Positions 27,589 to 36,850 of a stretch of 64,000 nucleotides of DNA are shown here, in pieces. The position numbers were made by a program, and so were the translations under genes. Below the pieces are notes generated by a model, which saw nothing but the letters and a program-made list of their open reading frames with translations, had not been told where the DNA came from and ran no database searches. Origin of the DNA: Celerinatantimonas sp046054195. Lineage in GTDB: Bacteria; Pseudomonadota; Gammaproteobacteria; Enterobacterales; Celerinatantimonadaceae. Numbering within the stretch: position 1 is the first letter of the stretch; every line of letters starts with the position of its first letter. The stretch spans positions 1 to 64,000 of the forward strand of contig NZ_JBEQCS010000016.1 of NCBI RefSeq assembly GCF_046054195.1. Direction: 5' to 3'.

Positions 27589-29484
27589 GTGTTATTAAGT
27601 TTACAAAATGCCATGTTGGCATATGGCGACCATCCACTTTTAGATAATGCAGATCTAAAAATCCATCGCCAAGAGCGGGTTTGTTTGGTCGGGCGCAATG
27701 GTGCTGGTAAAAGTACCTTACTTAAAGTTCTATCGGGTGATGTTCTGCTTGACTCAGGCGATCGGCAGGTCGTCAATGGTGTCGTAATTGCAAGATTGCA
27801 GCAAGACCCACCGAGCGCAACAGCGATGAGTGTGTATGAATATGTCGCCAGTGGTAATGAAGAACTCGGGCAGATGCTCTCGGACTTTCGTCAGATAAGC
27901 CTTAAAGCGGCCACAGATTCAAGCGAGCAAACGTTAAACGCAATGGCTCGACTCCAAGAACAAATTGAATCTCGCGATGGTTGGAATTTTGATAATCAAA
28001 TTAACCGTGCTATCTCATGGCTTGGTCTTGATCCTGAACAATCACTTCAGGGATTATCGGGCGGTTGGCTGCGTAAAGTCGCTTTAGCCAAGGCATTATC
28101 TTGTCAGCCTGATTTATTGCTCCTAGATGAACCAACCAACCATCTGGATATCGACACTATCAGCTGGCTTGAAGATTTTCTGCTTAATTTTTCTGGCACT
28201 ATTGTCTTTATCAGCCATGACCGAGCATTTATTCAGCGTCTAGCGACACGTATTGTCGATATTGATCGCGGTGTTTTGACTTCTTGGCCTGGAAATTATC
28301 TGCAGTATCTCGAAGGTAAAGCAGAGTGGCTGCGGGTCGAAGAAGAGAAAAATGCTCAGTTTGATAAAAAATTGGCAGAGGAAGAAGCGTGGATCCGTCA
28401 AGGAATTAAAGCGCGGCGAACTCGTAACGAAGGACGGGTTCGAGCATTAAAAGCATTGCGCCAGGAGCGCCAAGATCGAGTTGAGCGCCAAGGTGTTTCA
28501 CAAATGCAACTGGATGAAGGGGCTCGTTCTGGCAAATTGGTCTTTGAGGCTGAGAATCTTGGGTTTTCTTGGGGCGATAAAACCATCATTAATGATTTTA
28601 GCTTTCAAGTGCAACGCGGCGATAAAATTGCACTGGTTGGCCCTAATGGGGTTGGTAAATCAACACTACTTAAATTACTGTTAGGTGATCTGCAGCCAAC
28701 TCAAGGCCATCTTCGAGTTGGGACAAAGCTTCAATCTGCCTATTTTGATCAGTATCGACAAACGCTAGATGAAGAAAAATCGGTTATGGACAATGTGGCC
28801 GATGGTAAGCAGGAAGTGACCGTCAACGGACGAAGCCGTCATGTGATGGGATATTTGCAAGATTTTCTATTTCCGCCCAAACGTGCTTTTACGCCAGTTA
28901 AAGCGCTTTCTGGGGGGGAGAAAAACCGTCTGTTATTGGCTAAGTTGTTTCTACGGCCAACGAATTTATTAGTCCTTGATGAACCAACCAATGATTTAGA
29001 TGTCGAAACGTTGGAGTTGTTAGAAGAGTTGATTGCCAATTATCAGGGAACTCTGTTTATTGTCAGTCATGACCGTGCTTTTATCGATAATACGGCGACC
29101 CAAGTTTGGTTTTTCGCAGGTCAAGGCGAAATTCAAACTGCCGTTGGTGGTTATCAGGATTTAATGCGCCAGATCAGTCGCCAACGAGATGTCGCTCAAG
29201 TTATCGAAGAAAAACCAACTAAGAGCACTGAGAAAAAATCTCGCCAGACATCTTCAAAAAAATTATCGTACAAATTGCAACGGGAGCTTGAAGAGCTGCC
29301 GGAAAATATTGCTCGTGTTGAAAACGAGTTAGCCATGCTTCAGGAACAAGTCAACCAACCGGATTTTTTTACGCAGGACGCGCAAATGACCCAACCGGTT
29401 TTGGATCAGCTCAAACAAGCTGAAGACGCTCTGGAGACACTGTTCAACCGCTGGGAAGAATTGGAAGAATTAAAAACGCAATGA
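27589..29484 (+). CDS. uup: ABC-F ATPase Uup
   Basis: Soluble ABC-F protein acting on ribosomes and also binding branched DNA; loss raises precise transposon excision in E. coli. The 631-residue protein has two ATPase domains: Walker A GRNGAGKST and GPNGVGKST, signatures LSGGWLRKVALAKAL and LSGGEKNRLLLAKLF, Walker B DEPTNHLD and DEPTNDLD. A C-terminal coiled coil (after about residue 545, LQRELEELPENIARVENEL) is the Uup DNA/rRNA-binding domain. Start is a GTG with gaaagaag upstream. Its stop overlaps the ATG of the next gene (ATGA). Confidence 0.96.
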   Translation: MLLSLQNAMLAYGDHPLLDNADLKIHRQERVCLVGRNGAGKSTLLKVLSGDVLLDSGDRQVVNGVVIARLQQDPPSATAMSVYEYVASGNEELGQMLSDFRQISLKAATDSSEQTLNAMARLQEQIESRDGWNFDNQINRAISWLGLDPEQSLQGLSGGWLRKVALAKALSCQPDLLLLDEPTNHLDIDTISWLEDFLLNFSGTIVFISHDRAFIQRLATRIVDIDRGVLTSWPGNYLQYLEGKAEWLRVEEEKNAQFDKKLAEEEAWIRQGIKARRTRNEGRVRALKALRQERQDRVERQGVSQMQLDEGARSGKLVFEAENLGFSWGDKTIINDFSFQVQRGDKIALVGPNGVGKSTLLKLLLGDLQPTQGHLRVGTKLQSAYFDQYRQTLDEEKSVMDNVADGKQEVTVNGRSRHVMGYLQDFLFPPKRAFTPVKALSGGEKNRLLLAKLFLRPTNLLVLDEPTNDLDVETLELLEELIANYQGTLFIVSHDRAFIDNTATQVWFFAGQGEIQTAVGGYQDLMRQISRQRDVAQVIEEKPTKSTEKKSRQTSSKKLSYKLQRELEELPENIARVENELAMLQEQVNQPDFFTQDAQMTQPVLDQLKQAEDALETLFNRWEELEELKTQ

Positions 29485-31409
29485 AGTTAAAAAAATTACT
29501 GCGCTATTTACCGCTAATGGCTCTATTAACTACTGGATATAGTTTTGCAGATGTAACGGTGGAGCCTTATTTTGATGTCGTCAAGGAAATACCTGTTGGC
29601 AGTGATACAAGTTTATCTCGGGCTCAACAAGATTTAAAAGGTGCCGCGATGAGTGCTGACGGAGATCACATTGCTGCCAATGCGCAATATATCCGCACCC
29701 CGTTTCGCAGCTATGACATTAACCGCCCATATACTTTTCAGTATGGTTGCCAATATTCAACTTATATCTGTGATTTAGATTGGGAAGGGGATGATAGTTC
29801 ATCAGCTAATAATGGTTTCTATGATTATCGTGAAGCTATAAAAGATGCTTTTAATAACGGTGATGACTCATACTCTTCTTATTTTCTTGCGATGGTAAGT
29901 GGCGACTCTGATACGTCACTTTCCTCTGATTATAGTTGGACTAACTCTAGTTCTTTTCCTTATACCGAGTCGACTAGTAGTACTGTTCTTTCTAGATTCT
30001 ATGGATTGGATAGTGATCAAGACAAAACCCACGACACAGTTATTACTGGGATGACCACAAGTACGGTGGAGATTGGTGGGGTTTCTAACAAATATTGGGT
30101 CACTGGGTATGATTTTGCTCCGGGCAGTAAAACTTTACCAACTGGCTTTGTCGAAAGTTTAGATGGCACCTATCGAATTACTCTGACACCTAGTTATACA
30201 GACACTAATGGTGGATTATCTGCAGGTTATACGTTTTTAACATATGGCGATACTTTATATGTAGCAGGAATGAGCAGTACGGCAGCGGCTAGTTCAAATA
30301 ACTTTGAACGATGCTATGAAGATGGTGATAGCGATGGAAGTAGTTATTATCAATCGTGCCCAGGTATTCGTACTAACGCTGCTGTTTGGTCATTAGGCAG
30401 CGTATCCTTTTCTTCTAATGAAGATTCTATCGAACCGACAGCTGTTGGTAGTGATTGGTTAGATAGCGAAGATAATGTTCCATATACAGCAGCAGCTCTT
30501 GATGCAAACAGTTATGGAGCTTTAGCTGGCTATAGCACATATGATGATAATGATAGTAATATCTATTCATTTGGGGCTTCAGCAGTTTATACCACTGATG
30601 GAAGTTCGATTACTCGGTACCAACTAAGCGGAACAGGATTAATCACTAATAATGATGATGATGATATTCGGGACCAATGGGCAGTTGGTATCACTAACCC
30701 CATTGACTCTAGCGTCTATGTGATTGGTAATGAGCGCTACACAACTGATAAAGCAAGCTCTGAGCATAACCAAGCCGTTAATATGTTTATTAGCAAATTG
30801 ACTAATGTTACGGATGGGGTTCCAACAAGCGGAGCTGGAACGGTTCAATGGCCGCTTAAGAACCATCAGTTTACAGGGGCAAATAATGAAATTATCGCCA
30901 TCGACCATGATACTGGGATTGCTGTTGGGCGTCAGGATGCATCAAGTCAAACGCAAACCTCATATAATGGCGTGACTCGTCGCCAGCAGGCGTTCTTGTT
31001 TGATGTCCCCGATTATATGGCAGATACCAGTAATGTTGATGATTACGTTTGGTCACTGGCGAGCCTTACCTGTTATACGGAAGATGGCACAGCAAAACGG
31101 CCATACTATCGGATTACTAATGTTCGCTCTGTAAGTGTCACTGATAAGGGTATTTATGTACTCGCGTCAGGTACGAAATTCTCGTCAAAACAAAATATTA
31201 TCGATGGCTATGATGGTACTCCTGTTGTATTGCAATTAATTCACAGTGATGATAAGAATCTGCCAGTTAACAGTGAGCTGTCATCATGCCCTTCATATGA
31301 GGCGGATACAGGTAAATATAGCCGCCAAGGTGCGGATAGTATTTGGTTAACATTGTTGTTAATACCGGTTATTTTTGTGAGATTGTTCACAAAACAGTCA
31401 AAAAGTTAG
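29481..31409 (+). CDS. Secreted/anchored DUF3466 family protein
   Basis: Protein of 642 residues that matches, by position and composition, the DUF3466 family found between uup and rmf in marine gammaproteobacteria. It has a Sec signal peptide (MKLKKLLRYLPLMALL, cleavage likely after SFA), a Ser/Asp/Tyr-rich body with repeated blocks that look like beta-propeller or HAF-type repeats, paired cysteines, and a C-terminal hydrophobic helix (WLTLLLIPVIFVRLF) followed by KQSKS. The tail resembles a sorting/anchor signal of the GlyGly-CTERM kind but lacks the Gly-Gly. The ATG overlaps the uup stop by four bases. Function unknown; envelope location is inferred. Confidence 0.8.
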   Translation: MKLKKLLRYLPLMALLTTGYSFADVTVEPYFDVVKEIPVGSDTSLSRAQQDLKGAAMSADGDHIAANAQYIRTPFRSYDINRPYTFQYGCQYSTYICDLDWEGDDSSSANNGFYDYREAIKDAFNNGDDSYSSYFLAMVSGDSDTSLSSDYSWTNSSSFPYTESTSSTVLSRFYGLDSDQDKTHDTVITGMTTSTVEIGGVSNKYWVTGYDFAPGSKTLPTGFVESLDGTYRITLTPSYTDTNGGLSAGYTFLTYGDTLYVAGMSSTAAASSNNFERCYEDGDSDGSSYYQSCPGIRTNAAVWSLGSVSFSSNEDSIEPTAVGSDWLDSEDNVPYTAAALDANSYGALAGYSTYDDNDSNIYSFGASAVYTTDGSSITRYQLSGTGLITNNDDDDIRDQWAVGITNPIDSSVYVIGNERYTTDKASSEHNQAVNMFISKLTNVTDGVPTSGAGTVQWPLKNHQFTGANNEIIAIDHDTGIAVGRQDASSQTQTSYNGVTRRQQAFLFDVPDYMADTSNVDDYVWSLASLTCYTEDGTAKRPYYRITNVRSVSVTDKGIYVLASGTKFSSKQNIIDGYDGTPVVLQLIHSDDKNLPVNSELSSCPSYEADTGKYSRQGADSIWLTLLLIPVIFVRLFTKQSKS

Positions 31410-31491
31410 GCTTGTTCATTAATAGATCAAATAGTTAGTCTAATCTTTACAATTTGCTCTTTGACGTAACCATCAAGGTTAGCGATATTAG

Positions 31492-31527
31492 ACAGGAAGG
31501 CGATGAAAATCCCTTCCTGTTTTTTTG
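31492..31527 (+). terminator. Rho-independent terminator after the DUF3466 gene
   Basis: Nine-base perfect stem acaggaagg (31492-31500) and ccttcctgt (31512-31520) followed by eight T. Confidence 0.88.
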
Positions 31528-31552
31528 AACTACCACTGAAGAGGGTTGCTCT

Positions 31553-31729
31553 ATGAAAAGACAAAAACGTGATCGTTTAGAACGAGCTCGGGCAAAAGGT
31601 TATCAGGCAGGGTTGGCTGGGCGCTCAAAAGAAGCGTGCCCGTATATGCAGGCTGACACCCGAGGGTATTGGTTTGGAGGATGGCGTGATGCGTCTGAAG
31701 AGCAAAGTGGCGGTGCACTGTTACTTTAG
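31553..31729 (+). CDS. rmf: Ribosome modulation factor
   Basis: Small basic protein of 58 residues that drives 70S ribosomes into inactive 100S dimers in stationary phase. It begins MKRQKRDRLERARAKGYQAG and continues AGRSKEACPY and WFGGWRDA, nearly superimposable on E. coli RMF (55 residues). It has no strong Shine-Dalgarno beyond gaggg further upstream (41-45 of the line, about 10 bases before the ATG). It is monocistronic, bounded by terminators on both sides, as expected for a growth-phase-controlled gene. Too short for routine ORF calling but unambiguous. In relatives fabA is the next gene; here a GH43 gene intervenes. Confidence 0.97.
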   Translation: MKRQKRDRLERARAKGYQAGLAGRSKEACPYMQADTRGYWFGGWRDASEEQSGGALLL

Positions 31730-31765
31730 CAGGACAACGACGATAGTTTAAACAAGCTTTGCCTG

Positions 31766-31793
31766 AAAGCCCGGAATTATCCCGGGCTTTTTT
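31766..31793 (+). terminator. Rho-independent terminator after rmf
   Basis: Nine-base perfect stem aaagcccgg (31766-31774) and ccgggcttt (31782-31790) with Ts. The A-T ends make it usable, less well, for the convergent GH43 gene. Confidence 0.88.
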
Positions 31794-31800
31794 GGTTCTA

Positions 31801-33507
31801 CTATTTAATATTTCGCAGATAAAATCGCTGACAAAGTGAATCGAGTGAAGTCTCCAGTGTAATTGCTTCGCCATCTCCCAAACTGCAATCAGCTTGAGTC
31901 AAGAGTTTATCATCGGTGATATTTTTTATTGCAAATCCACCTTTGGTACTTGTAATAAGCTGCCACTGGTTTGCGTTTTTGTTGCATCGACTCAGATAAA
32001 AACGGCTGTTGGTGTATGTCAGGCATTGACCTGTTGCACCATTTTCTATTTTCATAGCACCACTTTTGAGCGATTTAACGATCCATTTTTGACTTTTAAG
32101 GTTATCCCATGCTTGCTGAATCAGTGCTCCATCACTATAAGTGATTAATCGGCCGCTATCTCCATTGACGATAGCAATAGGGGTAGTAAAGCTAAGTTGC
32201 CAATTTTGACACTGTTTCTGAGCACATTTGCTCGTAAGTGGTGTTTGAGTTTGGGCATTGATTAGTTGATAACTCCCGTCGCTGTTGGCACTTAATTGCC
32301 AGCGCTGGCAATTGGTATTTTGCCATTGTTGCCAGAGTCCATGACCACATTGTGTATTGGTTAAGGTTAAGCCAGCTTGATTGACCAAGCGGTAAAGATT
32401 ATTAGGAAGTGGGTCCAATGTTCCTTGAAGCGTTGTTTTTTGATTATCAGCGATAGTTAATGTAACGCTGACTCCAGTGGGATGAATTTTCATTGGCCCA
32501 TTTTCACCAGAAGGGACCGCAATTGCACTGCCACTTGCAACCGGTTGACCAAATACCGGTAGGCCATTGCTGGCAAAGGTAAATGGCTGAGCGCGAAGTG
32601 CACGTTTGGTTGAACAGCCATCATCAGCACTGGCATTACCATGATAAGTCAGCCAATATTGACTGCCATCTGGAGATTTAAAAAAGCCATTATGTCCGGG
32701 CCCATACACACCATTAGCTTTGGTAAAGACCGGATCCGGATATTTAGTCCAATCATCAGGATTCAGGGGATTTTTCCCCGTTAGCTCTAATAACCCCAAT
32801 TTGTAATCAGGGGTTTCACAGTAACTGGCTGAATAAGTGATAAATACTCTGCCATTATGGACTAGAGCTTCAGGGCCCTCGTTCACATTCATACCGACCC
32901 GTTCCCAAGGTAGAGCAGGGCGAGTAAGCAGCGATGCGGCGCTACTAAGGGTCCAAGGATTCGACATCTGAGCAATAAAATCACGTTGCTCATCATCTAC
33001 CCATTGGGAGTATAAAAGGTAAAGTTTACCGTGATAAGACAGATAGCTGCCGTCGATATTCCAGCTATCTGGCATCATTGACCCCTTGTACTGATAAGGG
33101 CCCATTGGGTCATCACCAACGCTTTCTAAAACAGAGAGATGTTGATGATCGTAGTTTGCGCTAACACCAGAGGTAAACATCATGTACCAACGCCAACCAT
33201 TGGGACCTTTCAGACGGTGAAATTCAAAAGCCCAAAAATTACAACAGCGGCTACTATCTGTTTCTGACCATACAGTGACAGGTTTTGCATCGGCAAGTCC
33301 TGCAAGTGTTGCCGATTTACGCATTAATAACTGCGAGCTCCAAGTGGTGGTTGCGGCATAGTAGTTGCCGTCATAGTACTCAACCCACGGGTCAGCACCG
33401 TTTTCATAGATGGGGTTAGTAAGAGTTTTAGCCGCATAAGACAGCGGTGAGAGCAATAGAGCGAGGCTAAATATAATAACAAAACGCTTGAATAGATGGT
33501 TCATCAT
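31801..33507 (-). CDS. Secreted GH43 glycosidase (arabinofuranosidase type) with ricin-like beta-trefoil
   Basis: Exported enzyme of 568 residues from the ATG at 33507, which has aagga six bases upstream (an in-frame TTG at 33511 is less likely). Signal peptide to about residue 25 (SPLSYAA). Residues 30-330 form a GH43 five-bladed propeller: the general base Asp in NPIYENGADPWV (Asp39), the middle Asp in SWNIDGSYLSYHG and the acid Glu in NEGPEALVHNG. The C-terminal part has repeated QxW-like ends (CQRWQL, CQNWQL, SQKWIV, ANQWQL), a ricin-type carbohydrate-binding trefoil, probably about one and a half copies. Likely acts on arabinan or arabinoxylan in the periplasm or outside; exact linkage is unknown. 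Inserted between rmf and fabA. Confidence 0.86.
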   Translation of the reverse strand: MMNHLFKRFVIIFSLALLLSPLSYAAKTLTNPIYENGADPWVEYYDGNYYAATTTWSSQLLMRKSATLAGLADAKPVTVWSETDSSRCCNFWAFEFHRLKGPNGWRWYMMFTSGVSANYDHQHLSVLESVGDDPMGPYQYKGSMMPDSWNIDGSYLSYHGKLYLLYSQWVDDEQRDFIAQMSNPWTLSSAASLLTRPALPWERVGMNVNEGPEALVHNGRVFITYSASYCETPDYKLGLLELTGKNPLNPDDWTKYPDPVFTKANGVYGPGHNGFFKSPDGSQYWLTYHGNASADDGCSTKRALRAQPFTFASNGLPVFGQPVASGSAIAVPSGENGPMKIHPTGVSVTLTIADNQKTTLQGTLDPLPNNLYRLVNQAGLTLTNTQCGHGLWQQWQNTNCQRWQLSANSDGSYQLINAQTQTPLTSKCAQKQCQNWQLSFTTPIAIVNGDSGRLITYSDGALIQQAWDNLKSQKWIVKSLKSGAMKIENGATGQCLTYTNSRFYLSRCNKNANQWQLITSTKGGFAIKNITDDKLLTQADCSLGDGEAITLETSLDSLCQRFYLRNIK

Positions 33508-33628
33508 TAACAATCCTTGCTATGCGATGGGGGTCTATTCAATTTAATTGACAAAAAACTCAAAAATAGTGATCGTCATAGCGTTTGTTAATGATAAAAG
33601 AATAAATAATGATTTGGAAAATAAGAAA

Positions 33629-33653
33629 CAAAAAACCCGACAATGCCGGGCTT
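33629..33653 (-). terminator. Rho-independent terminator after fabA
   Basis: Reading the minus strand: agcccg, seven-base loop gcattgt, cgggtt, then a run of T. Confidence 0.75.
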
Positions 33654-33678
33654 TCATAATTTAAATAAAGAGAATCGA

Positions 33679-34221
33679 CTAGAAAGAGCTCGTATCTTTA
33701 AAAAGGCCAACTTTTAAATCTTTAGCCAGATAAATCTCTTTGCCATCGACTTTCACTCGACCATCTGCAATGCCCATCACCAGACGACGGTTAATGACAC
33801 GTTTAAAATCGATCTGGTAGGTCACTTTTTTAGCTGTTGGCAGGATCTGACCGGTAAATTTCACTTCACCAACACCTAATGCACGCCCCTTACCTGGACC
33901 GCCTTGCCAACCTAAGAAAAAGCCAACGAGCTGCCACATTGCATCAAGTCCCAAACAACCAGGCATAACAGGATCGCCCGGGAAATGGCAACCAAAGAAC
34001 CATAAATCAGCGTTGATATCTAATTCGGCGACAATTTCACCTTTGCCGTGCAGACCGCCTTCATCACTGATATGGACAATTCTATCCATCATCAGCATAT
34101 TTGGGGCAGGGAGCTGACTATTCCCTTCGCCAAATAATTCACCGCGACTACAGGCTAATAATTCGTCCCGGGTAAAACTATGTTTGCCGAGCTCTTTTTG
34201 TGATTTAGGTTGTTGCGACAT
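33679..34221 (-). CDS. fabA: 3-hydroxydecanoyl-ACP dehydratase/isomerase FabA
   Basis: Dehydrates 3-hydroxydecanoyl-ACP and isomerises the trans-2 to the cis-3 product, the entry to unsaturated fatty acids. The 180-residue hot-dog protein carries the active-site histidine in GCHFPGDPVMPGCLGLDAMWQ with the partner Asp in the same stretch. It is eight residues longer at the N-terminus than E. coli FabA; the ATG at 34221 has an aagag site and no better internal start exists. It ends in its own terminator. Neighbour lonH lies just upstream on the same strand, as in enterics. Confidence 0.97.
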   Translation of the reverse strand: MSQQPKSQKELGKHSFTRDELLACSRGELFGEGNSQLPAPNMLMMDRIVHISDEGGLHGKGEIVAELDINADLWFFGCHFPGDPVMPGCLGLDAMWQLVGFFLGWQGGPGKGRALGVGEVKFTGQILPTAKKVTYQIDFKRVINRRLVMGIADGRVKVDGKEIYLAKDLKVGLFKDTSSF

Positions 34222-34284
34222 AATTCTCTTTTCATTAAAAAAATTGCATGTACTTTAGCTGACCAGCAAGGGCTAGACAACCGC

Positions 34285-36036
34285 TTAGAGCGCTTTTTTT
34301 AAAAAACGTTGTAAAAGCAAGGATAATATTCCGCGATGATGGTGATTTTCTATATCTGCCATTGCGCGTGAGCGTTGTTCAACCGTGCCTAAAATACCTT
34401 TTTCTGAGCGAGCAGAGCCCGCATTTTGATCAAACAAAAGCTCGATTGCTTGATTAACATGTTCAACTGGATAAAGAGTCAGCTTCTGTGTTTTGACCGC
34501 TTCGACTAATTCATCGGTTAAATTAAGCTGCGTTAGGTTAGCGGCCGGTAGAATAACAAAGTGGCGATTATCCGGGTCAACTAACTGACAGACCTGATAA
34601 AAACCTTCAATTTTTTCGTTAACGCCGCCGACGGCCAAAACATTACCCATTTGATCCACGGCCCCCGTGGTAGCAAATGACTGGTTAATTGGTTGATTAG
34701 AAAGCGCCGATAACACCACCATGAGACTTGCAAGCGATGCACTATCGCCGTCAATTTCATGATACGACTGCTCAAAAACGATTGTTCCCGAGACTGGGAA
34801 TTGGCTATCGCGGGCAAATTGTCGAGTTAAATATCCCTGAATAATCATCATTGATTTTGCATGGATATTCCCGGCTAGTTCTGCTTTGCGTTCAACGTCG
34901 CTTAAATCACCATCACCGGGCTGAACTGTTGCGGTGATCCGCAGCGGCTCGCCAAAAGAGCGGCTAATGCCTGGGCTTTCCAAAACTGATAACCCGTTGA
35001 TTTGACCGATGGTTTTACCGCTTAGCGATAGCTTGATATGCCCATCTCGATAACTGCGCAGCGACCAGCGTTGCTCGCCATTACAACTCTGGTTGAGTTG
35101 CTGATAAGCCTCTTTTAGGTTTTCCAGAGTAAGACCATTTTCTAAGCTTTGGGCATATTGTAAAAGGTGTGCAAGCTGCGAAAAATCCTGAGCAAGATAA
35201 CACTGGTGCTCACATTCACGGCTGCTTTGGCGTAAGAGCCAAGTGCACAACTCAATATCATCTGGCATTGGTATCTGGGCTTGGTTAAAGAGCGCGCTTA
35301 ACCAGGCTTGACAATGTTCTGAACTGGCATCGATATCTTCGGCTAATTCGCAGCGAACGGATGTGTTGTCCCATAACCGAGGATATTCATTCAGCAGTTG
35401 ATCGAGAATTTCGCAGTCGCCCCAAATTAATAGTTTTAAATGAATTGGCGTTGGGCATAAATCGACATGTGCAGGCCAATGCTGAAGTTCTTGCCAGTCA
35501 AATAGTTGTTGTTCCACTATGGCATTAAGGGCATGCCATAAATTGCGCTGAGAAATTAACTCTTCTGCAGGAACCGCTAAAATCCCTTGATCTGCACGCC
35601 ATAAAAGACCGCTTTTATAGCGATTTAAATCCATTTTCAAAGAGCCATCTTTGAGCTCACTTGGATAAAGCCCAAACAGATTTTGCCAGCTCAGGTTCTG
35701 GGCAATCACTAATTCACTGTTTGAAGAACTGTTGAGCAATATCTGCTCGCTCTTTTTCGTCTCTGCATGCTCGATGCGCTTGGCTGAATCTTTTATATCA
35801 ATTGCCAGAGGAGTCTTAGCATGAGGTTGATAAAGTGATTGAGTCCACTCGCCCAAGTTAATAAATTCAGGGGTTTGCACCAACATTAATCGAGCATTTT
35901 TTTGCGCAGAAAAGTAATTCAGTGCACGTTTAAAGCCGGGTTGAAGTTGGGCAAAGGGGCAGTTAATTTGAGCTAATGGCTGCGGTAAATCAAATTGAGC
36001 TTGTAGCGAGCGAGCTTCAATAGCAGAAACGGTCAA
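34285..36036 (-). CDS. lonH: Lon-family protease LonH/YcbZ type
   Basis: Putative ATP-independent Lon-like serine protease of 583 residues. The C-terminal proteolytic domain has the catalytic Ser in EIDGDSASLASLMVVLSAL and the Lys in GGVNEKIEGFY, the Ser-Lys dyad of Lon. The N-terminal two thirds is a divergent AAA-type region with no Walker A that I can find, as in E. coli YcbZ (586 residues). The start is uncertain: TTG at 36036 has gagg nine bases upstream, whereas a TTG at 36051 has none; no ATG is available. It lies upstream of fabA, its usual neighbour. Confidence 0.87.
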   Translation of the reverse strand: MTVSAIEARSLQAQFDLPQPLAQINCPFAQLQPGFKRALNYFSAQKNARLMLVQTPEFINLGEWTQSLYQPHAKTPLAIDIKDSAKRIEHAETKKSEQILLNSSSNSELVIAQNLSWQNLFGLYPSELKDGSLKMDLNRYKSGLLWRADQGILAVPAEELISQRNLWHALNAIVEQQLFDWQELQHWPAHVDLCPTPIHLKLLIWGDCEILDQLLNEYPRLWDNTSVRCELAEDIDASSEHCQAWLSALFNQAQIPMPDDIELCTWLLRQSSRECEHQCYLAQDFSQLAHLLQYAQSLENGLTLENLKEAYQQLNQSCNGEQRWSLRSYRDGHIKLSLSGKTIGQINGLSVLESPGISRSFGEPLRITATVQPGDGDLSDVERKAELAGNIHAKSMMIIQGYLTRQFARDSQFPVSGTIVFEQSYHEIDGDSASLASLMVVLSALSNQPINQSFATTGAVDQMGNVLAVGGVNEKIEGFYQVCQLVDPDNRHFVILPAANLTQLNLTDELVEAVKTQKLTLYPVEHVNQAIELLFDQNAGSARSEKGILGTVEQRSRAMADIENHHHRGILSLLLQRFLKKAL

Positions 36037-36087
36037 TAGATGATGCCTCAAAAAACGAAAATATTTAGAGTATATAGATGGATTAAA

Positions 36088-36732
36088 TTAATTTGTGGTT
36101 TCTTGTTCAAGTGGCCACCCACCCAACAACTGCCAGCGGTTGACTATATAACAGAATAGTTCGGCTGTTTTAGTTGTATCGTAGAGCGCACTATGTGCTT
36201 CTTTTTGATCAAATTCAATCCCAGCTGTTTTACACGCTTTAGCTAATACAGTTTGGCCTAAACTGAGTGCGCTTAACGTTGTGGTATCGAAACTTACGAA
36301 TGGATGAAAAGGGTTACGCTTAATATTAGCGCGCTCTACTGCTGCATTAACAAAGCCCATATCAAAAGCTGAGTTGTGTGCAACCATAACGGAGCGATTA
36401 CATCCATATAATTTCAATTTGCGTCGGACTTCTTTAAAAATCGATTTTAACGCTTCGCCTTCGTCAACGGCCATGCGAAGCGGATTGTAGGGGTCAATAC
36501 CGGTAAACTCCAGCGCACTTTGCTCTAAATTTGCCCCTTCAAATGGGTGAACGTTAAAGTGCAGAGTTTGTCCGATAATGAGCCGATTCTCACTATCGAC
36601 ATCGATAAGCGCTGCTGCAATTTCTAACAAAGCATCGGTTTTAGCATTAAAGCCTGCGGTTTCGACGTCGATAACAACTGGGTAGTAACCACGAAAACGG
36701 TTAGCAAGAAATGAATCGGTATTATCTGTCAT
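36088..36732 (-). CDS. rnt: Ribonuclease T
   Basis: 3'-5' exoribonuclease that trims tRNA and other stable-RNA ends and removes the terminal A of uncharged tRNA. The 214-residue DEDDh protein has the first acidic pair in VIDVETAGFNAKTDALLEIA, the second Asp in AHNSAFDMGF and the His-Asp pair in AHSALYDT. RNFHPF-like text (KRNPFHPFVSFDT) is RNase T specific. ATG at 36732 matches the E. coli start MSDN; a TTG at 36747 would add five residues. Divergent from motY, with the motY sigma-28 promoter between them. Confidence 0.95.
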   Translation of the reverse strand: MTDNTDSFLANRFRGYYPVVIDVETAGFNAKTDALLEIAAALIDVDSENRLIIGQTLHFNVHPFEGANLEQSALEFTGIDPYNPLRMAVDEGEALKSIFKEVRRKLKLYGCNRSVMVAHNSAFDMGFVNAAVERANIKRNPFHPFVSFDTTTLSALSLGQTVLAKACKTAGIEFDQKEAHSALYDTTKTAELFCYIVNRWQLLGGWPLEQETTN

Positions 36733-36797
36733 AAAAGCTGTTATCAATGAATCATCCCGCTATTATTACAGATGGTGGCGTTAAGTGCGAATCCGAT

Positions 36798-36824
36798 TAA
36801 AGTATTTTAAATCCATGCCGATAC
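36798..36824 (+). promoter_or_regulatory. Sigma-28 (FliA) promoter of motY
   Basis: TAAAGTAT, an 11-base spacer and GCCGATAC, against the consensus TAAAGTTT-N11-GCCGATAA: 14 of 16 positions and exact spacing. It ends 26 bases before the motY ATG. Confidence 0.85.
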
Positions 36825-36850
36825 CAGCCTGTAGGATATTGTGAGGCAGT

